From: Pseudoalteromonas xiamenensis
Lineage (GTDB): Bacteria; Pseudomonadota; Gammaproteobacteria; Enterobacterales; Alteromonadaceae
DNA length: 64,000 nt
Assembly (NCBI RefSeq): GCF_030994125.1
Contig: NZ_CP099917.1
Location: 1,736,001-1,800,000 of the forward strand
Direction of reading: 5' to 3'
Within the stretch, counting starts at the first letter, position 1, and each line of letters begins with the position of its first letter. Of the stretch, positions 28,360 to 37,963 are shown piece by piece. The translations under genes and the position numbers were made by a program. The notes under the pieces are model-generated. The model was not told the origin of the DNA, did no database searches, and worked only from the letters and a program-made list of their open reading frames with translations.

Positions 28360-29180
28360 CCCGTCGCAATTGGCAGAGAATCATCAGCGCCCCACTCACT
28401 CCACGAACCATCGTACACATGCATGTCACTGTAACCACATTCGCTTGCAGCGATAGCGAGCACGCAAGCCGTCACGCCAGAACCACAGCTGAAATACAAC
28501 GCTTTATCTTGTGCCTGACGTTCACGAAACAGCGATGCTAACTCTTCGGTTGATTTTACCGTTCCGTCTTCATGACTCATTAAGCTATAGGATAAGCTTC
28601 GACTCGACGGAATATGACCCGAACGCATTCCCGCTCGCGGCTCTTTTTCTATGCCCAAAAAACGAGCCTGGCCACGGGCATCGAGAATTAGGTTGTGCGG
28701 CGTATCTATCACCTGTAAAATACGGTGTTTATCAACGAAGAAATCACAAAGCACCGAGGCCTTAAAATTGCCAATGTCACTTGCCTTTGCGTAAGATAAA
28801 GTCGTCGGATAACCTAACTTCATCCAACGAGTTAAGCCACCATCTAATACATAGACTTCATTAAATCCTACAGCTTTGAACATCCACCACGCTCTTGCCG
28901 CACTGTACAACCCTTGTACGTCATAGACGATGATGGTGTCCTGCTGCGAAAGACCAAGCTTTTGCGCTTCTCGCTCAAATTGATTGGCTGAGCACATAGT
29001 ATTACTAATGAAACTTTGCTCATCCGCAAATGTTTTACCAAAGTCAAAGCGTTGAGCACCCTGAATAACGGCTGGAGGAACGTAAGGACCACTGAGTCCA
29101 GCTTTGACAATACCTGCATCGAAAAGCTTTACCGTTGATAAATGCTCGTAGACCCATTCGCAGGACTTAAAGTGTTTCAT
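28350..29180 (-). CDS. sseA: Rhodanese-type sulfurtransferase (3-mercaptopyruvate sulfurtransferase-like)
   Basis: 276 residues with two rhodanese modules. The C-terminal one has the active-site loop CGSGVTAC, the form seen in 3-mercaptopyruvate sulfurtransferases; the N-terminal one (DTIIVYDVQGLYSAARAWWMF) lacks a catalytic Cys, as usual. It transfers sulfane sulfur to thiols or cyanide in cysteine catabolism. Divergent from the glycosyltransferase gene. Confidence 0.88.
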   Translation of the reverse strand: MKHFKSCEWVYEHLSTVKLFDAGIVKAGLSGPYVPPAVIQGAQRFDFGKTFADEQSFISNTMCSANQFEREAQKLGLSQQDTIIVYDVQGLYSAARAWWMFKAVGFNEVYVLDGGLTRWMKLGYPTTLSYAKASDIGNFKASVLCDFFVDKHRILQVIDTPHNLILDARGQARFLGIEKEPRAGMRSGHIPSSRSLSYSLMSHEDGTVKSTEELASLFRERQAQDKALYFSCGSGVTACVLAIAASECGYSDMHVYDGSWSEWGADDSLPIATGQE

Positions 29181-29286
29181 CGCCTCTCCTTGTGTTTATG
29201 GCCAAAAGTGTTTCACGTTAGTTATGGCGTGAATCCTCAATGTAGCTCGGTTATAATGCGGACAAATCAAATATATAGATTACACC

Positions 29287-30303
29287 ATGTCGAACAAAAC
29301 GATAACGCCAGATAGTCAATCAGACCCAATATTAATCGTCTTTCCGAAGTTTATTGGCGATGCAATCAATACGTTACCTGCAATTGAATTGTTAAGACAG
29401 CTGTATCCAAATACGCCTTTTCATTTTCTCGTGCGCCCACATCTTGTTGCGCTGTTCGAAGCGCAAAACCTTCCATTAATCGATGTCATTGAAGACAAAC
29501 GCTACACGAAACCAAAATGGGGGATATTTAAAAAGTCACGAGAACTGAAAAAGGCAAACTACCAACTTGCGGTGCTGTTTCGCGGCTCATTGGCCGAAGC
29601 GGCGCTCTGTCGACTTGCTGGTATCAAATCCGTGATTGGTTACGCCCAAAATGGCCGAAAACCTTTACTTAGCTACGCGATGAAGCTTAATGAAAATCAC
29701 CACTACATTCATCGCTATTGCCGTATAGTTAACGAGGCACATGGTTCCCCATTCGACTCATTCAATGCCCCCTCGTTGTCGACACGTGAATCACCGTTTG
29801 TTTCCACACAAACACCGACGATCGGCTGCTATTTTGGTGGAAAAAACAAAGACACCCGTTATTACCCGACCGCATTGAGTGCACAGGTTGTCGCGCTACT
29901 TTTAGACAATACGCCATGCAATGTTGTATTACTCGGCGACCAACAAGAAGTCTCGGATAATCAGGCCATCATAGAACAGCTCGCACATCACCCAACACGT
30001 GTTCTTAACTTAGCAGGAAAAACAAGTCTACCGGAACTAGTGGATGTCACTGGTCATTTAAACGCGCTGATTTCTATTGATTCTGGTCCAATGCACATGG
30101 CCTGTGCGACAGGAACCCCTTGCGTAGCCCTCGTTGGCCTTGGTACATCGCCTTGGAGCATTGTCGCGCCTAAAGTGGCCAAGTTTGAGGCGATCGTGGC
30201 CAATGGATTTTCATTAGATGATCATCGTATCATTGAATCGATTGAGCCCGCTGAAGTACTGCGAACTTACCAATCGCTCATGTCACGGCTTAGCGATGAA
30301 TAA
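29287..30303 (+). CDS. Glycosyltransferase family 9 (heptosyltransferase-like)
   Basis: 338 residues. GT-B fold: N-terminal FPKFIGDAINTLPAIELLRQLYP, and C-terminal nucleotide-sugar half with GCYFGGKNKDTRYYP, VLNLAGKTSLPELVDV and ISIDSGPMHMACATGTPCVALVG, all hallmarks of GT9 enzymes such as heptosyltransferase II. It probably adds heptose to the LPS inner core, but no other LPS gene is adjacent. The last 14 nt overlap the convergent globin gene. Confidence 0.85.
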   Translation: MSNKTITPDSQSDPILIVFPKFIGDAINTLPAIELLRQLYPNTPFHFLVRPHLVALFEAQNLPLIDVIEDKRYTKPKWGIFKKSRELKKANYQLAVLFRGSLAEAALCRLAGIKSVIGYAQNGRKPLLSYAMKLNENHHYIHRYCRIVNEAHGSPFDSFNAPSLSTRESPFVSTQTPTIGCYFGGKNKDTRYYPTALSAQVVALLLDNTPCNVVLLGDQQEVSDNQAIIEQLAHHPTRVLNLAGKTSLPELVDVTGHLNALISIDSGPMHMACATGTPCVALVGLGTSPWSIVAPKVAKFEAIVANGFSLDDHRIIESIEPAEVLRTYQSLMSRLSDE

Positions 30304-30730
30304 CCTCTCCGCGTAACGGAGCAAGACGCGCTAATATTTGATTTTGTAGTGGCGTTGAAATGCGTCGCTCATTCATCGCAGCCACCAATAACTCGACAAC
30401 ACGATTAAACTCACTTTCCCCAATGTTCATACCTGTGTGGATTTGCACCATTGTGTCACCTCGAAATTCACAAGGACCGTCGAGTACATCACACAGATGA
30501 GTCAGGAATCCCGCGCGAAAATGCGCGACACTCGCTTTTTCAAAAAAAGGTAAAATCACCGGGTCGTTACCAATTTGATTTATAAAAGCATCCACTAACT
30601 TTTCATTGCCCTCAGCGCCACCAATTTGCTGATACAATGTTCCAGAAGTAGACTGACAAGCACTCAATCCACTCACCATCAGAGCAAAGAACAGCGTTTT
30701 TATTGTCTGCTTAAAATACGGAAAAAACAT
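30290..30730 (-). CDS. Group 1 truncated hemoglobin with lipoprotein signal
   Basis: 146 residues. A lipoprotein signal peptide with lipobox LSAC at about 22-25 precedes a truncated globin domain: TLYQQIGGAEGNEKLVDAF, then FRAGFLTHLCDVLDGPCEF and the proximal-His helix MVQIHTGMNI. Most truncated globins are cytosolic; here the protein should be tethered in the periplasm or outer membrane, where it could bind O2 or NO. It is the last gene of a probable four-gene run with the DUF3034 barrel, c-di-GMP protein and cupredoxin. Confidence 0.85.
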   Translation of the reverse strand: MFFPYFKQTIKTLFFALMVSGLSACQSTSGTLYQQIGGAEGNEKLVDAFINQIGNDPVILPFFEKASVAHFRAGFLTHLCDVLDGPCEFRGDTMVQIHTGMNIGESEFNRVVELLVAAMNERRISTPLQNQILARLAPLRGEVIHR

Positions 30731-30763
30731 TAATTTTCACCTTCAATAAACCGTTCCTGAACC

Positions 30764-31591
30764 TCAGTAATACCCAGTAAGCGACACGTACCATCCCGTT
30801 TGATCTGGTGCGCCTGCAATACGCCCCAAATCCAAATAGGCGGCCGTAACGCTTATCGATTTGTTTGGAAACCAAGCGACAAAAGCGTCTTGCCAATGTG
30901 TTTCCCCAAGACCTAAATTATCTGGCTTTTGTCGATACTCGACGCCAATCGCCCAGTTTGGATTGATGAATACTGCACTACTTGCCTCTAACTGCCAGCG
31001 ATTATCTTGCTTCGCACCGCCATAACCCAGTAAGCCAAGCTGATTGGCTTCCGAATGTCGCAGTGCGACATTCCAAAACCAGTTGTATCCAGCTATCGCA
31101 CCTAAATGAAGTTTACTCGCCGCTATATAAAAATCATTTCCGCTAAGCGCTTTCGCGCCAACCAAAGACGCGACGGTGCCATCATCTAACGATTTGTGCT
31201 GCCATCCGATACTCACTTGAGGCATTGTACTGTAAACAATATCACCGTAGACGCGCCATTTAGCACCATAAATTCGCTGCTTAATTGTCGTGTTTAGCAC
31301 CGGAACATCAAAGCGTTGTTCTGCAACGCTGAGCTCAACGGTGTCAAACAAGTTTCCTTGTACGCCACAGACATCTAATTGGTAATCCGATACATCCGCG
31401 CGACTGCAAAAACCACTGATGGACCATTCGTCTTCACTGGCGTAACCCGCTAATTGCGCCCAAGGCACAATACCACCTCCGGCACTGCCTTCTACTTGTG
31501 AAACGCCGGGTGTGGCCAGAATTTTACCGTCGGCAGCCATGACTGAACCACTAAACACTACAGCAAGAAGCAATGGGTTAACCCGCTTCAT
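30764..31591 (-). CDS. DUF3034 family outer-membrane beta-barrel protein
   Basis: 275 residues with signal peptide (MKRVNPLLLAVVFSGSVMA). The mature part starts GKILATPGVSQVEGSAGGGIVPWA, the DUF3034 signature, and consists of alternating aromatic/Gly-rich strands ending in Y-Y (SLTGYY), as for outer-membrane barrels. Function unknown. Start overlaps the upstream GGDEF-EAL gene by 14 nt, so co-translation is likely. Confidence 0.82.
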   Translation of the reverse strand: MKRVNPLLLAVVFSGSVMAADGKILATPGVSQVEGSAGGGIVPWAQLAGYASEDEWSISGFCSRADVSDYQLDVCGVQGNLFDTVELSVAEQRFDVPVLNTTIKQRIYGAKWRVYGDIVYSTMPQVSIGWQHKSLDDGTVASLVGAKALSGNDFYIAASKLHLGAIAGYNWFWNVALRHSEANQLGLLGYGGAKQDNRWQLEASSAVFINPNWAIGVEYRQKPDNLGLGETHWQDAFVAWFPNKSISVTAAYLDLGRIAGAPDQTGWYVSLTGYY

Positions 31592-33890
31592 GATATTCTC
31601 CTAGCCACTTTTCAAACTCAAGCGCTGGCAATGGTCGGCTTAAATAGTAGCCTTGTGCATAATCGCACCCCATTTCTCGTAACAAAGTCAGCGATGCTTG
31701 GTTCTCGACGCCTTCAGCCACCACACTGAACCCCAATTGATGACCAAGACTGATTGTCGATTGCACGATACATTGATCTTCATGTGACTCATTGAGTTTA
31801 AGAATGAATACTTTATCTAACTTAAGTTCATCAATTGGCAGCATTTTCAAACGCCCAAGCGAGGTCTGTCCGACGCCATAATCATCAAGAGATACGACTG
31901 CACCCAATGCTTTCAAACTGTTTAGAGCCGCAATGCCTTTTGTTTCGTTTTCAATCATGTCTCGCTCAGTCAGTTCAATAGTGACCAACTTAGATGGTAC
32001 TTTATATTTGAGCAGCGTTTCTTGTAAGTGAGGTAAAAATCCCTCATCAACAATGTCTTGAGCTGAAACGTTAATCGCCGCTTTCATAACAATGCCTTTG
32101 CTTTGCCATGCCGCGATTTGTCCAACCACCGTGTCAATAACCCATTGAGTAAGTTCCACAATCAACCCAGACTGTTCAGCTAAGTCAATGAACATCTCTG
32201 GTGACACCCATTCGCCATTAGAACGTCGCCAACGAATTAGCGACTCGACTTTGTCGATTTGATGAGTTCGGAAATTGAGTTTAGGTTGATAAGCCATAAA
32301 CAACTGGCCATCGTTATCCGACAGCGCTTGTTTCAACTCGTCTATCAATTGCAAACGCGCTAAGTATTCCTCGTCTTCGCCTTTACGATAGTAATAAACA
32401 TTGACCCCTTCTTGTGCAGCATTATCCGCAGCAATCAGGGTCCGGCGTAACAAATCTTCAGCGTTGTCGCCATGCTCTGGGGCACTCAAGGCTCCGATAC
32501 TAAAACGCAGCGTTAATTCTAGTCCTTGAATATGGTAGGTCGCTTCAAGAGCCAGTTTTAGTGTCGTGACATAACGTTCAATCGACCAGTCAGCTTTACC
32601 CTCAACAACAACCAGTAATTCATCACCACCTAAACGAGCGAATTCAGCATTAAAGTCCGACGCATGTTTTTGCATTCTTTCAGCAACTTGTACGATACAT
32701 TCGTCACCAATTCGCGGTCCTAACTTATCGTTGATGTGGCGCAGCCCTTTAATATCGACACCGATTAAATATTGCGGCATCTCGGAGATCAGTCGTATGT
32801 TCAACGTTTCAAGTGTGGCACTGCGATTTAAGAATCCCGTCATGGAATCGTGACTCGCGGCAAAACGGATTTGAGCTTCACGTGATTGAATGTTTTCACC
32901 CATGTCGTGGAAGGCATCCATCAGCGCACAAATTTCTGAACTGGGTTTTGTGGAGGCGACTTTCGCTTTGTAGTTACCTTGCGCGAACGCCTTCGCCATT
33001 TGCGTCAATTGTTGCAATGGACGCGTTAGATTTCGGGCTAAAAAGCCACTGGCCAAAAACCCCAACAACACCGTCACAAGGGAGAGAACCACTACCGTCA
33101 GAACCATTTTATCGAATTCAGCGTAGTCTGTTTTTAGATCAGCACTCAAAATGACGCTCACTGCACTGTCTGTCAAAGCAGGTAAGGCAACGGACGCATT
33201 TGCATACATCGGCGATGTCCCCATGATCCGTTGTACTCGTTTAGCGTTCGTGTACTCAAGCACGCCCATGCCTTCAGGTAATGCCATACTCGACACTTTC
33301 GTAGTGCCCGTTTCAACCACAAAGCTCACTTCCATGCCCGTGACTTTGCGCAGATCTTTAGCAACTGCAGGGGTTATCGCAAAGCCGACAATGGTAAATG
33401 CAATCGTTCTTGGTGCTTTGACGGGTAAAATAATGGCTTGATAAAGCGTTTTATCAATAACAATGAATGTCGAATCATCTTCATGTGAAAGCAGGTCACG
33501 CATCACACTGCGCGAATCACTTGGTAATTGTAAATCTTGACGGTTAGCTGATATAAGGTTGCCACTTGTGTCTAATAACACCATCAATTCAGCATCAATA
33601 CGTTGGCTGTGGTTGTACAGTACACTGGCAATCGTTTCCGCATCGCGTGTGGCGACGGCTTGCTTGAACCCAAAATCCGATGTCAAGACACTCGCTGCCG
33701 TCAACAATAAGCGCTGTTTCGCTTGCAAATATTGCGTATAAACGTTTTCTGCAACGCTGATGGCTTCTTGTGTTTTACGCTCATTAAATTGGCTGGAAGA
33801 CCACCAAGTTCCCATTAAACTGCCTGTGGCCGTTAACACCACTAAGCCTATGCATAGTGCAATAATCCTGTGCTTCAAACTAGTGAGCAT
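31578..33890 (-). CDS. Membrane sensor HAMP-GGDEF-EAL protein (c-di-GMP turnover)
   Basis: 770 residues. Transmembrane helices at about 9-29 and 265-287 enclose a periplasmic sensor domain of about 235 residues (cache-like). HAMP at about 290-340 (LTRPLQQLTQMAKAFAQGNY). GGDEF domain with DSMTGFLNRSAT and the signature as GGDEL (about residue 420). EAL domain with ESL at about 550, INVSAQ, IELTE, LDDYGVG, ELKLDK, VAEGVE and AQGYYLSRP, so phosphodiesterase residues are intact. It sits between a cupredoxin gene and a DUF3034 gene with overlaps on both sides, suggesting that it senses something handled by those exported proteins. Confidence 0.85.
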   Translation of the reverse strand: MLTSLKHRIIALCIGLVVLTATGSLMGTWWSSSQFNERKTQEAISVAENVYTQYLQAKQRLLLTAASVLTSDFGFKQAVATRDAETIASVLYNHSQRIDAELMVLLDTSGNLISANRQDLQLPSDSRSVMRDLLSHEDDSTFIVIDKTLYQAIILPVKAPRTIAFTIVGFAITPAVAKDLRKVTGMEVSFVVETGTTKVSSMALPEGMGVLEYTNAKRVQRIMGTSPMYANASVALPALTDSAVSVILSADLKTDYAEFDKMVLTVVVLSLVTVLLGFLASGFLARNLTRPLQQLTQMAKAFAQGNYKAKVASTKPSSEICALMDAFHDMGENIQSREAQIRFAASHDSMTGFLNRSATLETLNIRLISEMPQYLIGVDIKGLRHINDKLGPRIGDECIVQVAERMQKHASDFNAEFARLGGDELLVVVEGKADWSIERYVTTLKLALEATYHIQGLELTLRFSIGALSAPEHGDNAEDLLRRTLIAADNAAQEGVNVYYYRKGEDEEYLARLQLIDELKQALSDNDGQLFMAYQPKLNFRTHQIDKVESLIRWRRSNGEWVSPEMFIDLAEQSGLIVELTQWVIDTVVGQIAAWQSKGIVMKAAINVSAQDIVDEGFLPHLQETLLKYKVPSKLVTIELTERDMIENETKGIAALNSLKALGAVVSLDDYGVGQTSLGRLKMLPIDELKLDKVFILKLNESHEDQCIVQSTISLGHQLGFSVVAEGVENQASLTLLREMGCDYAQGYYLSRPLPALEFEKWLGEYHEAG

Positions 33891-34515
33891 GATTTACCTT
33901 AAACTTTTCCCCAAAGGTGTTGCGAGGCTTAGGAACTTGCGTGTTAATCACCACGGTGCCCGTTTTTTCAACCTCTGACCAACGTATTGTTTGCGCACTT
34001 TCTGGACCTTGTTGTTGTTCTGGATGCCATACCCGCAAAACAGTTTGTGGTTGCAACTCAGGCAAACGGATCGTGCCTGAATTATTGGTTTTAAATACGT
34101 TGGCTGAGTGTGCAACGTAAATGTATCCCACCATCGAGTCATGAATGTTGCAGCCCAACACCACCACTCCAGGATTTTCAAATAAGATCGGATTGTTCGG
34201 TGTCCCGTGATACAGCTTAAGCTCGAATGGTTTGGTATTTGAAAATGAATAAACGTGATGACGAATGTCGTCACTGTTTGGAAAGTTCACGAGTTGGCCT
34301 TCAGTAATAGCCAGCACATACGGTTCAAATTGCTTGTTTACCTGATCCATAATAGCCATTGGCTTTTCTGCCATCACCGAATCATCCAGCACTTCGACCA
34401 CCGCATTTGCAAGCGGACCACCCTGCCCATCAACAATGGACACGGTTGCGCCATAGCTACTCATTGACAATGATGTAATAAGACTCATTGCAACTAAGTT
34501 GCTCCAAACAGACAT
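33880..34515 (-). CDS. Periplasmic cupredoxin-like protein (methylamine utilization type)
   Basis: 211 residues with signal peptide ending SSYGA. A blue-copper-like fold: FPNSDDIRHHVYSF supplies the first His, and VLGCNIHDSMVGYIYV supplies Cys, His and Met of a type I copper site. Proteins annotated as methylamine utilization protein have this form. The second half (LPELQPQTVLRVWHP) is beta-rich. First gene of the four-gene run; no methylamine dehydrogenase genes are nearby, so that name should not be taken as function. Confidence 0.8.
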   Translation of the reverse strand: MSVWSNLVAMSLITSLSMSSYGATVSIVDGQGGPLANAVVEVLDDSVMAEKPMAIMDQVNKQFEPYVLAITEGQLVNFPNSDDIRHHVYSFSNTKPFELKLYHGTPNNPILFENPGVVVLGCNIHDSMVGYIYVAHSANVFKTNNSGTIRLPELQPQTVLRVWHPEQQQGPESAQTIRWSEVEKTGTVVINTQVPKPRNTFGEKFKVNHAH

Positions 34516-34587
34516 GATTTACTCAATATTAAAAAATGCGCAATACGTTAAGTAAAAGTGAGTTGCAGTGCAATTGCAAGGGGAATG

Positions 34588-34620
34588 AGGGAAAAGCCAT
34601 AAAAAAACCAACTTTTCCCT
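34588..34620. terminator. Inverted repeat after purC
   Basis: AGGGAAAAG and CTTTTCCCT, perfect 9-bp arms 15 nt apart, 15 nt beyond the purC stop and near the start of the divergent cupredoxin operon upstream region. Could be a weak purC terminator. Confidence 0.45.
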
Positions 34621-34635
34621 AAAAATGGAGCGTTA

Positions 34636-35736
34636 TTAATCAATTAGACCATATTGCTCATCAAGAATCGCGATCACTTCAGCTCGCGGATCTGCAGGGA
34701 TTGTCAGTGTATAACCAACAATTTTGCTCGCAATACCTACATAAGTATTCGACACTTCAAGCATCACCGACTCCGGTAACTTGTAACCTTGAGCAAGTGC
34801 TTCGCGCTCAGGCATACGGTCTTTATTTAGCAATACGTCGCTGTCAGGTACATTATTAATGAGTAATTGACGGAAACCCTCTTTCGAATTCTCGATGATC
34901 TTGCCGTCGCGGTATGCCGCACCATCCCAAATACGTGATGAATCTGGCGTGCCGACTTCATCGATGTAAATCAATTTTTCTACGCCATTGGTGTCTTCTA
35001 CGTAGCCAAACTCAAACTTCGTATCCACAAAGATTTGGTCTAGTTTCGCAAGCTCTGTCGCAATCACGTTAAAGCCTTGAGTTAACAATTCCTCGTACTT
35101 ATCAACGTCAGCTGCAGACTTGAAGTTAAATGCATCAAGATTGTTGAGAATGTTTTGACGAGTAATGTTCACATCGTCTTGCTCTGGCACTTCAGCTACA
35201 CCACGAATGATGCCTTTCGTCGAAGGCGTGATGAGTACTTCAGCTAATTTTTGGTTTGCTGTTAAACCTTCTGGTAAATCGATACCACAGAAGTTGCGCA
35301 CGCCTTTGCTGTAATCACGCCACATGCTGCCCGTAATGTATTGGCGAGCAATCGCTTCAACACGAACGGTGCTTGCTTTACGCACAATCCAAACGTATGG
35401 GTGTGGAATGTCTACAATGTGGTTGCCCGCAAGACCCGCAGCGTCAAACAATTTGAACCAGTGTGATGCCACACTGTTCAGTGCGATACCTTTACCAGGC
35501 ACGCCATTTAAACCGTTTTCACCTTGCCAAATACAGTCGAATGCAGAAATACGATCGGAAATAACCATGATCGCAAGCTCAGTACCCTTTGGTACATCGT
35601 AGCCTTTTTCTTCGATTAAACGTGCACTGTCTTTGTCGGTTAACCAGTAAACTGAACGTACTTTACCACTGTGAACCGCACCTTTTGTGCGAATAGGAAG
35701 ATCGTCATTGACGTCTAAAACTTTGTAGCTACTCAT
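34636..35736 (-). CDS. purC: SAICAR synthase (phosphoribosylaminoimidazole-succinocarboxamide synthase)
   Basis: 366 residues from [19 protein letters not shown]. Signature segments: [60 protein letters not shown] and [14 protein letters not shown]. It ligates aspartate to CAIR in purine synthesis. It is the longer SAICAR synthase form found in many gammaproteobacteria, not the ~240-residue E. coli type. The start is set by GGAG 5 nt upstream; the frame extending to 35760 adds 8 unsupported residues. Confidence 0.95.
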   Translation of the reverse strand: MSSYKVLDVNDDLPIRTKGAVHSGKVRSVYWLTDKDSARLIEEKGYDVPKGTELAIMVISDRISAFDCIWQGENGLNGVPGKGIALNSVASHWFKLFDAAGLAGNHIVDIPHPYVWIVRKASTVRVEAIARQYITGSMWRDYSKGVRNFCGIDLPEGLTANQKLAEVLITPSTKGIIRGVAEVPEQDDVNITRQNILNNLDAFNFKSAADVDKYEELLTQGFNVIATELAKLDQIFVDTKFEFGYVEDTNGVEKLIYIDEVGTPDSSRIWDGAAYRDGKIIENSKEGFRQLLINNVPDSDVLLNKDRMPEREALAQGYKLPESVMLEVSNTYVGIASKIVGYTLTIPADPRAEVIAILDEQYGLID

Positions 35737-35802
35737 TGTGTCTCCAAGGAATGGCTGCACCTTGCTAAAGGGCGCAAAATAATGAGGGGGTTAGAGGCGA
35801 GT

Positions 35803-35831
35803 ATAATAGTCGAGCAGCGCAAAAATCACAA
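35803..35831 (-). promoter_or_regulatory. Sigma-70-type promoter of purC
   Basis: Minus strand TTGTGA (35831-35826), 17-nt spacer, TATTAT (35808-35803), about 70 nt upstream of the purC start. No clear PurR operator was recognised. Confidence 0.5.
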
Positions 35832-36009
35832 TTGTTGCCATCGTATTCAAATGACTTTGCACCACGCCAACATAACCCTCCATAATTTAATGTGTAGGAC
35901 AAGCGAAGGCGGGAGTCTTCAATCATCGGGGTTTTTTCGCACTTTGCCGCACGAGAGTTTAGTGTCCAAGGTTAAGTGCGCTAACATGGTGAGAGTCCCA
36001 TTATAACGA

Positions 36010-36711
36010 ATGATTATGATCACACTCGAACAGCTACGTTATCGCTGGCCAAAACACGATATTGACACCATTCACATAGAGCAGTTGCTAATCCAGAAAG
36101 GGGAACGAATTTTTTTGTTTGGTCCAAGTGGCACAGGAAAATCGACCTTATTGGGTTTATTAGCGGGTATCCACCAGCCAACACAAGGCAAAATTTCCAT
36201 TTTGAACCAGGATTTGACGTCTCTGTCGAACGCCAAACGAGACCAATTTCGCGCAGATCACATTGGTACAATTTTTCAAAACTTCAATTTGCTTGCCTAT
36301 TTAAACCCACTTGAAAACGTGATGTTGGGCTGTCACTTTTCAACTCTCCGTGCAAGCAAAGCAGAGCAACAACACGGATCGGTCAAACAAGCAGCCCGCC
36401 ATTTACTCGCTCAACTGGGCATTTCAGAGTCGCTGCTTCACCATTGTGTTGGCGAACTCAGCATAGGGCAACAACAACGCATTGCGGCAGCACGCGCTGT
36501 AATAGGCAAACCCGAACTTATCATCGCAGATGAACCAACATCCGCGCTAGATGCAGACAACCGCGCTGCATTTATTAACTTACTGTTTGAGCAAGCAACA
36601 CTATGTAACGCAACGTTGTTATTTGTTAGCCACGACCAAAGTTTAGCCCCGATGTTTTCACGGCAACTGAATTTAGCTGAGATTAACCAACGAGCAGGGA
36701 AGGTATTATGA
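36010..36711 (+). CDS. ABC transporter ATP-binding protein (LolD/MacB type)
   Basis: 233 residues. Walker A GPSGTGKS, Q-loop IFQNFNLLAYLNPLENVMLG, signature LSIGQQQR, Walker B LIIADEPTSALD and H-loop FVSHDQ. The LAYLNP-type Q-loop region is typical of ATPases pairing with FtsX/MacB permeases. Overlaps the permease gene by ATGA. An ATG two codons downstream (36016) is an alternative start. Confidence 0.9.
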   Translation: MIMITLEQLRYRWPKHDIDTIHIEQLLIQKGERIFLFGPSGTGKSTLLGLLAGIHQPTQGKISILNQDLTSLSNAKRDQFRADHIGTIFQNFNLLAYLNPLENVMLGCHFSTLRASKAEQQHGSVKQAARHLLAQLGISESLLHHCVGELSIGQQQRIAAARAVIGKPELIIADEPTSALDADNRAAFINLLFEQATLCNATLLFVSHDQSLAPMFSRQLNLAEINQRAGKVL

Positions 36712-37952
36712 CGTTATTTCGATTAGCGATTAAAAGTACCTTCAACCGCAAGGCTGCAGTTCTATTAACCTTGTTCGCCATTGCTATTAGTGTCATGGTG
36801 CTATTAACAATCGAACGAATTCGACACGAAGCCAAAATCAGTTTTAGCAACACCCTTTCAGGCACTGACCTTATCGTCGGTGCAAAAACAGGTGATGTTC
36901 AATTGCTCCTAGCCAGTGTTTTCCGGTTGGGTTACACCAACAATGGCGTGTCTTGGCAAAGCTACTCAGACATTCAATCGAAAAAGGGCGTCGCTTGGAC
37001 GATACCTCTGAGTCTGGGTGACAGTCACAAAGGTTTTGCGGTACTCGGTACAACCCTTGATTACTTTGAACATTACCGATATGGCAACAAGCAGTTACTG
37101 AGCTTTGCACATGGACACCCATTTACCACCACGCATGAGGTGGTCCTTGGAGCTGAGGTCGCTGCGAAAATGCATTACCAACTGGGCGATCCGATTATTC
37201 TGTCTCATGGCCTTGGCAAAACGAGTTTCCACCATCACGACAACCACCCGATGACGGTAGTCGGGATCTTAGCTGCAACAGGCACCCCCGTTGATAAAAC
37301 CTTGCATGTGCCGCTTGCTGCCATCGACCAAATACATGGCCAACCTCATACAACACACGACCATGATGAAGATGAAGACAACGATTTAGTCGGTCATCCA
37401 AAGCAAATCTCGGCCTTTCTAATGGGCTTTGACTCACCACTTTACACCCTACAGGTGAGAAGAAATATCAATCAATATAAAGCTGAGCCGCTTTTAGCCA
37501 TTATGCCAACCGTTACGCTACGAGAACTTTGGGAGATGCTTGGCATGGTCGAAAAACTGCTGTTGTTGTTTTCAATCGCATTAGTTTTCATCAGTTTACT
37601 GGGGATGCTAACAACCATGTTGGCCACCTTGCAGCAACGCCGACGTGAACTTGCCATTTTGCGTTCAGTCGGCGCTCGCCCTAGCCATATTGTAGCCCTG
37701 TTAATGGGTGAAGCATTACTTATCACGGCCCTTGGATGCCTTGCTGGCGTCGGGTTATTCTATCTTGCCCTGCACGCTGGATACGCTGTATTGCAGGCGC
37801 AATTTGGAATTGGAATTAGCCTTTCGGTGTTGAATCACTATGAACTGCAGATTCTTGCCGTTATCATTGGGGCAGGCACGCTCATAGGTTTAATTCCAGC
37901 TCTTCGCGCCTATTTCTATTCTTTAGCCGATGGCATGAGCATAAAAGTTTAA
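36708..37952 (+). CDS. FtsX/MacB-type ABC permease with His-rich periplasmic loop
   Basis: 414 residues. One N-terminal helix, a large periplasmic domain (about 40-275) and three C-terminal helices with FtsX-family text (LAILRSVGARPSHIVALLMGEALL). The periplasmic domain contains a histidine/acidic patch: SFHHHDNHPM at about 175 and HGQPHTTHDHDEDEDND at about 213-229. Such loops bind Zn or other divalent metals. With the neighbouring ATPase and DUF3299 protein this recalls the Zrg-type zinc-related ABC systems of Vibrio, an inference from gene content only; no His-rich periplasmic binding protein is present here. Confidence 0.82.
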   Translation: MTLFRLAIKSTFNRKAAVLLTLFAIAISVMVLLTIERIRHEAKISFSNTLSGTDLIVGAKTGDVQLLLASVFRLGYTNNGVSWQSYSDIQSKKGVAWTIPLSLGDSHKGFAVLGTTLDYFEHYRYGNKQLLSFAHGHPFTTTHEVVLGAEVAAKMHYQLGDPIILSHGLGKTSFHHHDNHPMTVVGILAATGTPVDKTLHVPLAAIDQIHGQPHTTHDHDEDEDNDLVGHPKQISAFLMGFDSPLYTLQVRRNINQYKAEPLLAIMPTVTLRELWEMLGMVEKLLLLFSIALVFISLLGMLTTMLATLQQRRRELAILRSVGARPSHIVALLMGEALLITALGCLAGVGLFYLALHAGYAVLQAQFGIGISLSVLNHYELQILAVIIGAGTLIGLIPALRAYFYSLADGMSIKV

Positions 37953-37963
37953 GTGGACATTAC

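Noticed and set aside
33880..34515. Methylamine metabolism
   Set aside because: The family name comes from annotation habit; no methylamine dehydrogenase or maturation genes are present.
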